Assembly: GCF_013426205.1 (NCBI RefSeq)
Contig: NC_089423.1
Location: 3,968,001-4,032,000 of the forward strand
DNA: 64,000 bases
Reading direction: 5' to 3'
Source: Metarhizium brunneum
Taxonomy: Eukaryota > Ascomycota > Sordariomycetes > Hypocreales > Clavicipitaceae
The notes beneath the pieces are model-generated. The model was given only the letters and a program-made list of their open reading frames with translations. It had not been told where the DNA came from and did not search any database. Below, piece after piece: positions 34,241 through 45,785 of this stretch. Within the stretch, counting starts at the first letter, position 1. Every line of letters starts with the position of its first letter. A program made the translations under genes and the position numbers.

Positions 34241-35386
34241 GTCGTGTTGCGAAGAGGGTATAGATTTGTTTCCATGTTTTCATTTCACAAGAATATTTTC
34301 GCCGTCCTTGGTATACGGTCAGGTTGCACCATGCGGCGGTAGAAGTGTGAGATTATGAGGATGGTTAGGCATACATGGTGGATGCATACGCGTTGCATAG
34401 CGAATTTATACGAGGCATTTATAATTATATCAGTAAATGTATATTTACGCGCGAGGTCAAATTGAGCCATCATCCTGTAGTACAATGCACTTGCTTCAAT
34501 CGCTGAATGACTTGAGCCAGTGACTTGCTGCGTACCTAGGTACGTACCGTCGATTGATTCTTTGTAGTACCCCTAAGTCTGCGAACCTCTGTTCCATCAC
34601 CAGACCCCAAAGAGGCTATATAGCCTCAAGTATCCCTGCAGTCGTTGGCAACTGAGGGCGGTTTTCCAAGACCCAGCTCTTCACCGTCTGCTACATAACT
34701 CAATACTACTTAAGTAGTAATAGTGGTATCACAGCTGGCAGCTACATCCCATGTATTCAATGTTGGCAACGAGTACAAGCAGTCGCCAATGTCCCTCCCC
34801 CTCTTGAATTCAACAAGACCATTCTTAAAAAATTTCGCAATTTGGCCAAGTCTTCTCATCAAATCATCGAGCACAACAACACGAGGAGGCCCTTGCCGTC
34901 TTTCACATGGGCTTGCTTTCTCAATATCTCGGTAAACGGGTCCAGTTGTTTTGTTGCCTTGGCACAGCTTTGTGTTCATGTGCCTCACGTCTCGCGCAAC
35001 ATGCCAAACACCCCAGCAGGACAGGCCCAGTCCATGAGTTCCACAATCTCATATATTCATGACACGACACAAAACGCATCTACGTTGTACCAACCCGGAG
35101 CCGAGATGTGTATGTACTTCTGAACAACATCAAGTCACGTGATGAGCAAGAGCTGAGAGCCTACCTCCTCTGGCCGCTGCACGATCCTTGCCGAGATGGA
35201 CTTTTTGTGCATGCATCTCAGGGGACACCGAATGCCCCTTCATACGCCATGAGTTAAAACGCAGCTATTGACCGTACTAGCCCCACGGCCATTTTGTTTC
35301 ATTGCCACGAGCTTACAGTGAGATTCGTCCTGGCCATCATCATTGCACATGGCAAATCGTTTTGGTCCCGCCTGGTCTCAGCCGGA
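34241..35386. other. Intergenic, no gene seen
   Basis: It contains the 3' region of nha1 and the upstream region of the next gene. Short ORFs on both strands show no motif. A GTACCTAGGTACGTAC palindrome-like stretch lies near 34533-34548. Confidence 0.5.
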
Positions 35387-36169
35387 ATGGACTCCAATGC
35401 CCAGCAAGACTCGCCGCTCTCAACTACATCCAACATTGTCGGCATTTTGACCTTTGTCGTTGCCATTGCAGCAGCAATATACGCGCGTCTCAACTATCTC
35501 CGCAACAGCGATGAAGAATACTTCCGAGTCAAGACCTCGCTGTCGTGGTACAAAACTGAGTCTACGTGGCTCAGCGACCTTTTGAGAACATTGGGGGTCC
35601 AGTACGCACATGACGGTGGTGCTCATAGCCGCCAAAGGGAATATCAGATGTACAGCTTTGTCATGGAGGATCTGATTAACCTAGAGCAACGGCTATTGGA
35701 CCTTGTGACAGAAGTCGAGTCCAAGGCCAGCACACCGCGAGGACCAGGCAATCGAGATGATCGGTGGACACTGGTGCCGAGCTGGCAGCGAAGCACCCCC
35801 TCTGTCGGCATGGCCTGGATGTCGGTGCGGACCAAGGCGCTGGAGCTCGTGCGGCAGCGGGAGGCATTGACTGCAAGGGTGCAGTTTCTTCAGATGAGCA
35901 TGATTTCGTCTCGTCTGAGTGACCTGGAGGCGAGGACGAAGTGGGGAGAATTCAAGGCAGATGAGAATTCAAGAAAGATGGATGGAGTAGTCGAAAGTCG
36001 CAAGGGCGAGTACAACCGTCTGGAAACCCTAGTGCAACAACTTCTCGTCCATGGTCGGGATGCAGTCCGGTTGGATAGCCCTGAAAATCTGACCACGAAT
36101 CCGTACGCAGGAAACCGCCGTGTATCTGTAGTAGCACTAGATGACGAAAATTGGCAAATGTCAGCCTAA
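35387..36169 (+). CDS. Uncharacterised protein with one N-terminal membrane segment and coiled coil
   Basis: Single exon, 260 residues from the ATG at 35387 (MDSNAQQDSPLS). An upstream in-frame ATG at 35294 would add 31 residues and is less likely. Residues 18-36 (NIVGILTFVVAIAAAIYA) form one membrane segment with no cleavable signal. The remainder is predicted cytosolic and helical, with a heptad-like stretch at about residues 140-200 (RTKALELVRQREALTARVQFLQM). I recognise no named domain, although this plan (short N terminus, one membrane helix, long helical tail) is common among uncharacterised Hypocreales proteins. It ends only 25 bases before the stop of the next gene, which lies on the opposite strand, so the transcripts probably overlap at their 3' ends. 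Confidence 0.8.
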   Translation: MDSNAQQDSPLSTTSNIVGILTFVVAIAAAIYARLNYLRNSDEEYFRVKTSLSWYKTESTWLSDLLRTLGVQYAHDGGAHSRQREYQMYSFVMEDLINLEQRLLDLVTEVESKASTPRGPGNRDDRWTLVPSWQRSTPSVGMAWMSVRTKALELVRQREALTARVQFLQMSMISSRLSDLEARTKWGEFKADENSRKMDGVVESRKGEYNRLETLVQQLLVHGRDAVRLDSPENLTTNPYAGNRRVSVVALDDENWQMSA

Positions 36170-36194
36170 ATCATCTCTTCCGGTCTGGCGTTCT

Positions 36195-36940
36195 CTATTT
36201 AATTTCGTAGCCTCCTTGCTTGAGGAAGACTGCAGCAAGCAGCAGACTGAGGCAGCCCCAGACGAGGTCCAATTCCACAACAGCCCAGAGCCACAAACAT
36301 CCCAGCGGCGGTGCTTGCTTCATTGTAGCCAAATACCCATAGGTGTTGGAAATATAAATGAGATAGCATCCTGACGCAACGCCCATTATGAAGAAGATTG
36401 ATTGTCTTAGCGGCCGCTGATATCGGCTCGGCAGCCCTGGCAACAAGACAGCATCGGATTCGAATGGGTGGAGGAAATAAAATAAAAATAGAAAAACTGG
36501 GCAACAAAAAAAAGGTTAGTTAATCCTGTCAAAATCGATGCAGGTGCTTCATGAGGAAATTGAGGGCAAATCGTACCTAGCCAGGCACGGCCTGTTCTTG
36601 TGCAGACATGCGCCCAGCTAATCTCCTGCCCATACTGATGCTGCACCAGCACGTCAAAGGTGAAGTGAAGCATAGCAATGGTAGCGGTCCATAAAGCAGC
36701 TTCGAGGGCTCGCTCTGCACCGGGAGACAAGGTAGGAACTTCGCCGTCGTCATCATCACCGTCTGCGATGCTTTGCTTTCTCCTCTCCTTTGCCATCTCC
36801 TTCTCCCGCTGCTGGACCTGCTGAAATAAATTCTGCTCGTGGGCAAAGTCGAGTAGAGTCTTTTCTGTTGGCCCAGACCGATCAGGCTGGCGGAGCTTGA
36901 CGTGGGCATTGCCAGCTCGCTCCTTGCGTGTTTTGACCAT
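36195..36940 (-). CDS. Uncharacterised fungal multi-pass membrane protein (DUF7719-like)
   Basis: Two exons: 36940-36577 and 36496-36195, with an 80-base intron (GTACGA...GCCCAG, TTAACTAAC branch-like site, phase 1), giving 221 residues. Start is MVKTRKERAG. The N-terminal third is charged and includes a DGDDDDGE run. The C-terminal part has about four membrane segments: around TATIAMLHFTFDVLV, FLFLFYFL (made by the splice), IFFIMGVASGCYLIYI and LWLWAVVELDLVWG. The segments LVQHQYGQEISWAHV and ATMKQAPPLGCLWLW match a conserved fungal family that I believe is listed as DUF7719. No biochemical role is known to me. The product is probably in an internal membrane. Without splicing, the last two membrane segments would be lost. 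Confidence 0.87.
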
Positions 36941-38236
36941 GGTGAATCGTGATGATGATGTCTGTTCCCAGGCGCAGCAGAACCCAATCGGTCGACAGTT
37001 GTTGATCCGGACAAGGGATGGATGGTTGGCACAATTGGCTAGTCGAGAGTGGAAGCGCGCACTGTGGGAGGGACTTTGGAGTAATTGAAGTTGTGTCTCG
37101 TGACGTTGTAGTTGCACGATGCTGAGCTAGACTCAAGTCAAGATTGAACTTGTGGTGCCTGGGAGATTGGCGGCACTGACATCGGCGGACTGGACAGATG
37201 GCACCGCCAATCAGCAGCGCCAGACCGCACCATCGGACAAACGACCTCGAGAAACGACCACAGTCAAGTCAATACTTGACCATTGAAGGGGGACATGTAC
37301 ATGCCAACGGTGGTACGTATTACGCTGCACCAGCCCGAATGTGCCAGCCAGGGGGAAGAGCAGTACTTGAGTACTTAGTACGGAGAAGACAGCGATAGAA
37401 ATACCCACGTTGGTTCATGCAAGCAATTGGTGCTTTATGTACTCCGTACCTGATGGACCTGATGGAGCTTTTTGATCCTTTGTACCATGACTGACTGTGT
37501 GTATTCTGCATGTATTGTACTTAGATGTAAGTACGTGGCTATCAGCCTTTCCTTTCCCCTTTCTCCAAGTACTCTCTCCGTACTTTGTACAATGTCTTTG
37601 GCTTGGCCACGGCGATCCATTGGTCCCCTGGCGGTTGTTGGTCCCCTAATAAGAATTCCCCGGACAAGCTCCTAATCAGAAAGCGGCTAGCACGCAGAAT
37701 CAATTGATGATTGATCAATGTCTGGTCTGGTCCAATTTGACGGCTGTTGGAGCTGGACCTTGGACCGGACCTTGCTCAACCAGCCAGGGGCTGAGCAGCC
37801 GCCTGGACTCACGAGAGAAAAAAGAGGACAGGGTCCGGAATGGCCAAGTTGACCAAAGTCGCAAGGTGGCATTTTACATTGTACGGAGTACGTCTGCCCA
37901 CTCTCATTCTATCGCGTGCTCCCTTGTTGTTGTTGTGGCCGTACTCGGCTCCTCGACATCGACGGCATTCTCGAGTGCCATTGAAGCAAGACAGGCAAGA
38001 CAAGCAAGCTCCCAAGCTCCCAAGCTCCCAAGCTCCCAAGATTGAAGCTCCTTTCCCTGCACGTCGCAAACGTGGCGGCAGCCTTTGCGCCCCTCCGCGC
38101 TTCCGCGCTGTCAAGTTTCAACCGCTCAACCGTCTCGTCGTCTTCCACAGTCGATCGATACATGAGCCTCGACCCTCTCTGAACGCAGCCCGTCCGGACC
38201 CCCTCAACAAATCACCACCAACCCTCTGCCGCCGGG
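36941..38236. other. Divergent promoter region upstream of GPI12
   Basis: No gene seen. Two copies of the GTACGGAGTAC-type word lie here (37439-37449 and 37881-37891). It includes the GPI12 leader with a tandem repeat at 38006. Confidence 0.6.
38006..38040. repeat. (AAGCTCCC)4 tandem repeat in the GPI12 leader
   Basis: Four exact octamers plus AAG, about 200 bases upstream of the GPI12 ATG. Probably within the transcribed leader. Confidence 0.95.
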
Positions 38237-39276
38237 ATGGACCGTACCCTCGGTCTTCTGGCGACCCTGGTGGTGGTGATTCCTGTTTTGTACATGTACA
38301 CCGTCAGCGTCGTGCAGTCGCGCTTCCCGGCCGTGCGGAACAAGCGCATTTGCTTGCTCATTGCCCACCCCGACGACGAGGCCATGTTCTTTGCTCCGAC
38401 CATCCTGGCCTTGACCCGGCCCGAGACTGGAAACCACGTCAAGATTCTGTGTTTGAGCACAGGTACGAACAGCCTCCATGCCCTCGTGGGAGCCAATGGC
38501 GCAAGCAGGCACTAACGCAACTCCTTTTTTTTTAATCGTATTTGCAGGCAACGCGGACGGCCTTGGAGAGACTAGAAAGAAGGAACTCGTAAAGAGTGGC
38601 ATGCACCTGGGTTTGAGGGACGAGGATGATGTCTTCGTAGTGGACAACCCGTATGTTTTCCATCATGACCACGCCCATGGTACCCTTGGGATGACCTCCA
38701 TCGGCTAACATCTCGTCTTGTCGCTCTAGCGCCGACTTTCCCGACTCCATGACTGCGAAATGGGACGAATCCCGAATCGCGACTCTGCTGTGCAGCGCCT
38801 TTGCGCCGCAGCTCGGCCGCCAGCGAGCCGACGACTCGGCCAAGCCAACCGCCAACATTGACGTGCTCATCACCTTCGACGGCAGCGGCGTGTCGTCGCA
38901 CCCCAACCACATTTCCCTGTTCCACGGCGCCCGCGCCTTCGTGGGCGCCCTGATGCGCGGCAAGTCTGGCTGGGCCTGCCCGGTCGACCTCTACACGCTC
39001 CGCTCCGTCAACATTCTGCGAAAGTACTCGGCGTTCCTCGACGTCTTTGCGACCATGGCCTCGTGGGCGGTTGGTGTGCGGCACGAGGACAAGGCGCACC
39101 CGGGCGGCCTCGTCTTTATGAACCAGCTCGTCGGCGAGGGCGGGCTGCCGACGGCATGGGGCGCCATGACGCAGGCGCACAGGAGCCAGATGGTTTGGTT
39201 TAGGTACTTTTATATCGCATTCAGCAGATATATGCTGATTAATGACTTGAAACTGGAAAAGATCAAGGGCAGGTGA
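38237..39276 (+). CDS. GPI12: N-acetylglucosaminyl-phosphatidylinositol de-N-acetylase (PIG-L/Gpi12)
   Basis: Three exons: 38237-38462, 38548-38650 and 38730-39276, giving 291 residues. Introns are 85 bases (GTACGA...TTGCAG, phase 1) and 79 bases (GTATGT...CTCTAG, phase 2). The first junction makes [15 protein letters not shown] and the second makes VVDNPADFPDSM, both matching the family. Residues 1-24 form a single membrane anchor ([19 protein letters not shown]). The metal-binding motif [10 protein letters not shown] is at about residues 43-52, and the second catalytic block ([12 protein letters not shown]) lies in exon 3. The enzyme removes the acetyl group from GlcNAc-PI on the cytoplasmic face of the ER, the second step of GPI-anchor synthesis. 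It is essential in yeast. Two surface proteins in this window (22.9 and 27.1 kb) may be clients, but that is only a general link. Confidence 0.95.
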
Positions 39277-40708
39277 CTGGAGACGGCCAATGGTAATTTA
39301 CGCACACGGGATGGGAAGAGAGAGCGGGTTGCTTTGGACGGAGCAGAGCAGTCATGCATATCTATGGGCGTTTGGAGGTAGGGAAATGAGCCATCGCGGC
39401 GTCGCATCATCTTTATCGACACCGGCGCATCAGACTGTCCAGGTCGGATTTATATACTATACAACATGTAGCAATGAAATGAATGCACGTTTTACCATCG
39501 TGTCGTGGTGGATGATTCGACGGTCTGGTCCCCAGGTCACCCCGACATTATACATCCCGAGTACGGAGTACCTCTTGCATTACATGTCGCTTCCTGTCCA
39601 ATAGGTCTATTCATTCATTGCCAGAGTCCCGCAAAATCGGTCAAAAGGAATAGCGTCAGAATGGACAAGCCGGCCGTCCGAATTCTCAGACTCATGAGAC
39701 ATGCCCGTATCCGCCTCACCCACAGACAAGACCGCACACAGCGCTCCCCGGAAATACAATCCAACACGCTCACGTCCAGAATATGCCGTCCACGCATGAA
39801 AAATGCAACAATCCAATGTTCCCAGCCAGCAAGGGGTGTGCAGCGTCGCCGCGAGTCCCAACAGTTCCAAAACAAAAAAAAGGTGGCGCTATTCACGGCC
39901 TATAGCTTGCATGCCACCCCGCGAACAATTTATATAAGACGTGACTCGACGCGTCAAGTACAAATCCCCCGCGCAACAACACCACGGCGCTTGCCGCGCC
40001 AAAACGCTACCATGTTCGCCAGCGACCTCACGTACATCCAGACGCGGCGCGCGCAATCCCCCCCGCGCAAGACGCCCACGCTTGAGCTGCGAGACATGAC
40101 GCGGCAGCGGGGGACGAACCAGGCGCCAAGGGCCGCCGACGCGCAGACACACGATACAACAGCCAGGGGTGACCAGAGCCCGGTGATGCACGCATCCCAG
40201 CCATGTGTCCCGTTGTGAATTTCGCAGCGAGGCCCGAATCGCGCCAGGTCCTGACCAGGCGACAGATAGGCCCCCAGCCGGCAGCACCTCATACATACAG
40301 CGTCGCCAAGACCGGCCAGACGTGTCTCCCAACAAAGAAAGACGACATGGAGCACCGCAAGTAAACACCCGTCACACGTATCAGTGACGACGGCCTACAA
40401 AACCCGGGTACTTGCAGAGACGAGTATCCCGGGCAGGGCAGCACGTCAGGCTAGTAACACGAGAAAAAGCCAGCGTAAAGGGGCCACGCCAAGTATAATT
40501 CCGCCGCATACCGTGCTCTTGCGAAATCTCCAAAGTCGCTATACACACTCGACATTGTCGAAACCATCTTCATATCAAGTCGTCATACAATTAACCCAAG
40601 GTATACCCATCCAAATGACCAAAATACGACAAGAACAAAAAATACCGCTAGCCATGCAGACACCACTCCTCAATGAAAAGGAGAAGAAGAAAAATACAAC
40701 CGCCCGTC
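39277..40708. other. Intergenic, no gene seen
   Basis: It lies between the GPI12 stop and the stop of the next, oppositely transcribed gene. It includes one GTACGGAGTAC word at 39561-39571. The ORF that spans 39505-40218 has Arg/Thr/Gln-rich composition and no motif, and is judged spurious. Confidence 0.5.
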
Positions 40709-42067
40709 TCAGAAGTGCACACTCCTCTTCTTCTCCACCTTGTTCCGCCTGTCCTCGTCAGATCTATGGAAGAGCCCGCTGACGCTTCCCCCAAATGGAC
40801 CCGAATGCTTCCTCCTGCCACCGGCATTCGACGATTCCGGCTGCGGCGGAGGTCCCACGCTATTGGGACGCGGGGGCATGGGCGGTTGTCCCGAGCCCAG
40901 ACCGCCCGAGGCGTAGTACTGATTTTGACCGGGCCGTGGAGGAAGCGCTGGCGAAGAGCCGGGCGGTCCTCCGTTGGGGGGTGCCGGGACGCCGTATTGC
41001 TTGCGCAGACGCTCCGTCTCCTTTTCGACCTCGGCCTCGCGTCTGCGACGCTCCTTTTCCTCTTGCTCAAGCATCTTTCGGATCCTCTTCTGCTCCTCCT
41101 CGTCTCGTTTCTCGCGCTCTCGTGTCTGGCGCGTTTCCTCCGCCACCATGGCTTGCAGACGTCTCGTCTCGGCGTCGACACTTGATTGCAGGGCCGAAGG
41201 GCTGGCTCCTGGACCGGCGGGGGAGACTCCGGGGCCCAGAGCCCCAGACGCCATGGGCATCTGTTGCGGCGGCGACGCCGATGGCCTCGACGTCTTTGGA
41301 GCAGATGGCCCCGGTCCGCCTGCCGTGTTGAACGGGTCCTGCCGCGGGACGAGATACAGGTCGCGGATGACTTCGGCGCTCAGTATCAGGGCGACTTCGA
41401 GGCCTTTGCGGTCCTCGACCTCGACACGAGCCATGTTGGGTTCGTAAATCGTCACGGCGCTCTCATTCTTTCCCGCCTGGAACATGGCAATCGTGATGTC
41501 GGGCTCCTTGCTCTTCTTCCCGCCCACACTTCTCCCAGACATGTAACAAGTCATGTCTTTGCTCAGGCGGCCGTCCTTTTTCCACCGAAACACCACCTTG
41601 GGGGCCAGCTCCGGAATGGCAGGCGTGGTGTCCCTATCGATCTGGCTCGAGCTGGGCACCTTGAAGCTCCGCTCGGGGACCTCAAAGTCCCACGTGTTGG
41701 ACTTGCTCCAGCTGCCATGGTTTCGCTTGACGGCGATGCTCTGGTCCGGATTATACAGCAGCACGTTGAAAGCCTCCGGCGTCATGGGGAGGGGCGTCGA
41801 AACGCCATTCTGGGCCCGTAGCTCGGCAGCCGACAGACTCGGCTGGGTCCATTCGGGCTGGAGCAGAACTTCGGCGTATATCACAGAGGGGTGATTCACG
41901 TCGAGCAGGCCGAGGGCGTACTGGTTCCGGGACTCGGACGGCAGCGGTCGCTTCAGCAGGTATTCGGGCGAGGGCTCGGATCCGTTGTGCGTGAAGTAGA
42001 GCAGGGTGTTCTGGGGGTTGTCGGAGGATTGCCGGAGTCGAAACGTGGGGAGGTTATCGTCGAGCAT
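40709..42067 (-). CDS. Uncharacterised conserved fungal protein: globular N half, coiled coil, proline-rich C half
   Basis: Single exon, 452 residues from the ATG at 42065-42067 (MLDDNLPTFRLRQ, with A at -3). The further open frame upstream has only non-ATG codons. Residues 1 to about 245 look globular, with segments such as NTLLYFTHNGSEPSPEYLL, VLLYNPDQSIAVKRNHG and KVVFRWKKDGRLSKDMTC. Residues about 300-360 form a strongly charged coiled coil (EETRQTREREKRDEEEQKR and following). The C-terminal 90 residues are Pro/Gly-rich with PALPPRP and PPMPPRP, which look like SH3-binding motifs, and end in a basic segment. I recall similar hypothetical proteins across filamentous ascomycetes but no named domain. 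The plan suggests a cytosolic scaffold. That is inference. Confidence 0.85.
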   Translation of the reverse strand: MLDDNLPTFRLRQSSDNPQNTLLYFTHNGSEPSPEYLLKRPLPSESRNQYALGLLDVNHPSVIYAEVLLQPEWTQPSLSAAELRAQNGVSTPLPMTPEAFNVLLYNPDQSIAVKRNHGSWSKSNTWDFEVPERSFKVPSSSQIDRDTTPAIPELAPKVVFRWKKDGRLSKDMTCYMSGRSVGGKKSKEPDITIAMFQAGKNESAVTIYEPNMARVEVEDRKGLEVALILSAEVIRDLYLVPRQDPFNTAGGPGPSAPKTSRPSASPPQQMPMASGALGPGVSPAGPGASPSALQSSVDAETRRLQAMVAEETRQTREREKRDEEEQKRIRKMLEQEEKERRRREAEVEKETERLRKQYGVPAPPNGGPPGSSPALPPRPGQNQYYASGGLGSGQPPMPPRPNSVGPPPQPESSNAGGRRKHSGPFGGSVSGLFHRSDEDRRNKVEKKRSVHF

Positions 42068-43349
42068 CTTTGTCGCGAAGCTTGCGGCGGCGTGCCGGTC
42101 AACGTCTCTGCCTGGTCCGAGGGAAATGAGGCCGTGCAGTGCAGTGCGTGGTATGCGTTTTATGGTTGTAGTTTGTAGGGGCGTCGTTGCCGTCAAGCGC
42201 TAGGTTACGAAATATTTAAGAGAGAAAGAAAAGACCAAGCTCACCAAGATGCCGAGAGGGAAAAGAGAGACGGCACACGCCCGCTAAAGATGGAAACAAG
42301 AGCACAACTGCGTTGCAGGATGGACAGGGATGTTGAGAGCATGTTCGACTCCGGAAACTGACGCGCAGCCGCCCGCGCACGTCAACTGCTCACCAGTGGC
42401 CCGCAGCAGGATCCATCATTGATGGTGGGGTTCTGTCAGCGCATGTACATACTATCGTACTACTAAGCTCCGTAAAGCAGGAAAAGGTACCAGTTGACGG
42501 GCCACTCCGTACAGCCAATGTGGAAAAAGGAGTGATACATTAGGTACGTCATTTGCTCTGGGCTGCGCCACCAGCGACTCCGACTCCCAGCGTCTTGGCC
42601 ACAACGTCCATCGTCGCATTCCGAGGCTGTGCCATGACGACCCTTCCTCACAGCCTTGTCGCTGTCCAGACGCGCCCGGGGCACGGCATGAACTCGAGAC
42701 CGACAGCATCGTCTTACTCTGACGAATCCGTCACACGTGGCAGTCGGGGCTGAGGGCCCTCCTTTGTGCTTCATGTGGCGAGGCCAGCGGCCCGTGCCTC
42801 ACCACATGTGTTTTGTTTTATTTTTATTATTTTTTTGGAATACCCCAGGCAATTTCGTGGGATTTCTGTTTTTTGCCTGAGCCTCACGCCGTGCTTGTAC
42901 TGCCGGCTCTACTTCTGCTGCTCGCCGGGCAAAAGGGTCACGAGGAGCACCCCCGACATGTCACGCACTGTCCTTGGCCATGCTGTCGTGGCACGCGACC
43001 AGGAAGCGTCAGCCTTCTGCAGGGCTCGGCAGAGCCACGAGCGACTTTGAATAATGGTTGACATTTTCTTTCTATCTTTTCTAAACGTGTAATGTCCTAA
43101 AAGTGCTCTCATCACGCTCCGCTGCTGTGTATAAGTCTTCGTGCGAGTGTCATTAAAACGCTGTATCCGCTCCCGTAGTGCCCTAAAACGCCATTGTATT
43201 CAAACCAACCCTGGCCACACCATGAAGATGAAAAAAAAAAAGACCATCTTGTGTCTTGTGACTGATAAGAACATATCCGCTAAAGAGTATTCCATCCCAT
43301 GGGCAAGAACTGCACACAGCCATGGCCAGCGCAATTCCGCCGTCCCCGG
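42068..43349. other. Intergenic, no gene seen
   Basis: It contains the promoter of the coiled-coil protein on the left and the 3' region of the next minus-strand gene on the right. No ORF with a motif. An A10 run lies near 43230. Confidence 0.5.
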
Positions 43350-43880
43350 TTAAACCCTTTGCCGCCGTCGAAGTCGATGCCAACGCAGACGTATGTAGCT
43401 CCTCTCCGCGGCCGGCGCATCTTCGGTCTGAGGTGCTGCTACCGTCGTCGCCTGGCCGTCCGTCTGGCCGTCCGTCTGGCCGCCTTGATGCTGCTGCGCT
43501 TCATCACGGCCCTGTGGTTGGGCCTGCCCTCGTTGCTGTCTCCTCCTTTCACGCCGTTGCTGCCTGCCTCTCCCGAAACACGGAACCCAGCAGCAGACCG
43601 CGCCGCCCAGAATGATGCCGATGGCAACGCCCATAAGAAAGCCGCGAACAATCTTCTCGCCATTCGACCCGCTAGTGACGAGCTGCAAGATCCTGTCGCC
43701 GACATTGAAGTCGCCGAACCCGTTTGGCGTTGATCCCCAAGACGTCATCGTCGGCAGCGTGTACGTGGTCGAGGGCCACGTTGTAGGCACGCCCCCCGAC
43801 GAGGTTGGCGTCGGCGTCGGCGTGGTCGACGGCGTGGTCGCAACCGACGCGGTGCCGCTGGTGAAGTTTGTGCTCGTCAT
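43350..43880 (-). CDS. Small single-pass membrane protein with Ser/Thr-rich ectodomain
   Basis: 176 residues from the ATG at 43878-43880 (MTSTNFTSGTA). The upstream extension begins with GTG and is discounted. The first 75 residues are rich in Ser, Thr and Pro, with one N-glycosylation sequon (NFT). There is one membrane segment (GFLMGVAIGIILGGAVCCWVPCF), then a basic, Gln-rich tail with RRERRRQQR and a duplicated QTDG unit. The layout matches small fungal surface or sensor-like proteins with an outside N terminus and no cleaved signal. No domain is recognised. The GGxxxG-like glycine pattern in the membrane helix may allow dimer packing. Splicing of the last few codons cannot be excluded. 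Confidence 0.62.
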   Translation of the reverse strand: MTSTNFTSGTASVATTPSTTPTPTPTSSGGVPTTWPSTTYTLPTMTSWGSTPNGFGDFNVGDRILQLVTSGSNGEKIVRGFLMGVAIGIILGGAVCCWVPCFGRGRQQRRERRRQQRGQAQPQGRDEAQQHQGGQTDGQTDGQATTVAAPQTEDAPAAERSYIRLRWHRLRRRQRV

Positions 43881-45753
43881 GGTTGCTGATTCCTCGGACC
43901 TGTGCTCCACCCCTCGCCCTTCTCTATTCTTCTTTCTGTTCTTCTATTTCTCCTGCCTTCTCGGCCCCGCTCTCCGATTCTTGTAGATGTCTCTCGTCTG
44001 ATAGTGATGCGTATATGTCAGTGGGTGGTGTATAACGCCCTGGCAACTAAGGCCAGGGGCAAAACTTGTCTACGTGAAAAAAAAAAAAAAAACTGTTGAA
44101 CAATTTGCCTATCCGGTCATGAGTGATGGTAATCGCAGGCAGGCGGAACGGGGTTCGATGACGACGGGTCCAACGTCGCCGCACTCATGCCGTTGGTTTT
44201 GAGCGGTTGCGCAAAAAGTCAAATGCTGGGCGTTCCTGTGCCCCGGGCGCAATTCAGAAGACTGACTGACGCTGGTCGGTGGAAGGTGAATGGAGGAGGC
44301 AGGTCGTGCGTCCCTCCCCTTCCCCCATGGGACAATCTGGAGACGGAATCTCTTGTCCCAGACCACGGCTGTCAGTTCCGGAAGGTGGATGGATGGATGT
44401 GTTGGGCAGAGAGCGGTTATGACCATTGACCGCCCGCCTCGGATGCGCGTATCAGAGGGCGTTGGCGACGACTGTGCTTGCGGGCGATGCGAAGCCTCCT
44501 TTGCAGCGCCAATTACCTCGACGCGAGAAAAGAGGGTTGCAGATGCAGATGGACGGCGGCGGCTTGGCCACCGACCCTCGTCGTACCAGTTAACCGTGAA
44601 CCTCTACTCTAATCTCTCCCTCGTAGCCGTCGTGCAGGCTCGGGAATAACCCGCATCAATCCAAGGATAAAATGGGCCGGAAGAATTTGATGCCTAGATC
44701 CGAGTTGAGGAGGCCCGAGTTTGGTGCGGCCAGGGGAATGAATGATGAATGATGAATGGTGAATGACGGCCTGGGGTCTGCCCACTGTCCAGACACTCGA
44801 CCGGTCCGCCCAGGTGCAAAGTTAAAGTTAGAATGCGCCCACCGTCGATAGACTACCGGCCGGACTGCAGGCAATCGGCGATCAATCAATGGCATCCGCC
44901 TCTCCCCGCCGCCTCCATTGACGGAAACTACTAGTAGCTGTGAATACTGGCCCAGCGTGGTCCACGGGTGCCATGGCAAAACGCCGAAAAGTCCGCTTCA
45001 TCCAGATGTCCTCTTGTCCCATATCCATGATTCCATACACTGTCAACTTCAAATACGTCCATCACGTCAAGTACCATCGAGATCCTGTTCTGGGTGTGAG
45101 GGTCGCGTCGGGCTGCTTCCCATTAGTCGGGACATGGGGCCATCCATCACACTGCGCCATGATGGCAAGGCAGGCGTCTGGTGTTTTATTGGAGGCTCCC
45201 GCTCAATGCTGCAGGTGGGTTTTTCGCATGGACGTCTCCTGGGACGTCTGGAGTCGTTAGCTCTCGGCACTCCAAATCATCTCTACATGCAATGGCGTGC
45301 ATTCAATCGACGCACATGGCATTCCCTGTAGTCCATAGTCCATAATGTAGAAGAGCCAAGGCCACACGCGAGCCCCGTCATCGACTTTTCCATTCAGGTA
45401 TTAGTCCAATGTCATTGTACGTCCTTGTCCTTTTCAGCCGTACACCCTGCCGCATCCTCTATCCAACTTGTCATTCCGTTACTTCCCACGTGTATTATGT
45501 TACCAGGCAACTTCTTTCATCGGAATGGTAAAGTGTATTCAAAAAGAGAACAAAAAGAACCCAATTTCTGCCGCAGACGTCATACATCATGTACTATTCA
45601 ACTTTGCCCAGCCCAAACGCCTTTCCTTTGTCCCATCCAATCAAGATAACCAATCACTTAATTTTCTTGTCAACATGACAGAGAGGTGTGGAGTGAGGGT
45701 CAATCAATGCCAGAGCTGCTATGCAAGGTATGTTCGCGTAAACAACAAGTGCT

Positions 45754-45785
<32 letters not shown>

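Noticed and set aside
39505..40218. 237-codon plus-strand open frame between GPI12 and the coiled-coil gene
   Set aside because: The composition is dominated by Arg, Thr, Gln and Pro without any motif, and the start is a chance ATG/GTG. It looks like random open frame in G/C-rich DNA.
44140..44170. tRNA-like B-box (GGGTTCGAT)
   Set aside because: There is no matching A box or foldable cloverleaf around it. No tRNA gene was found in the window.
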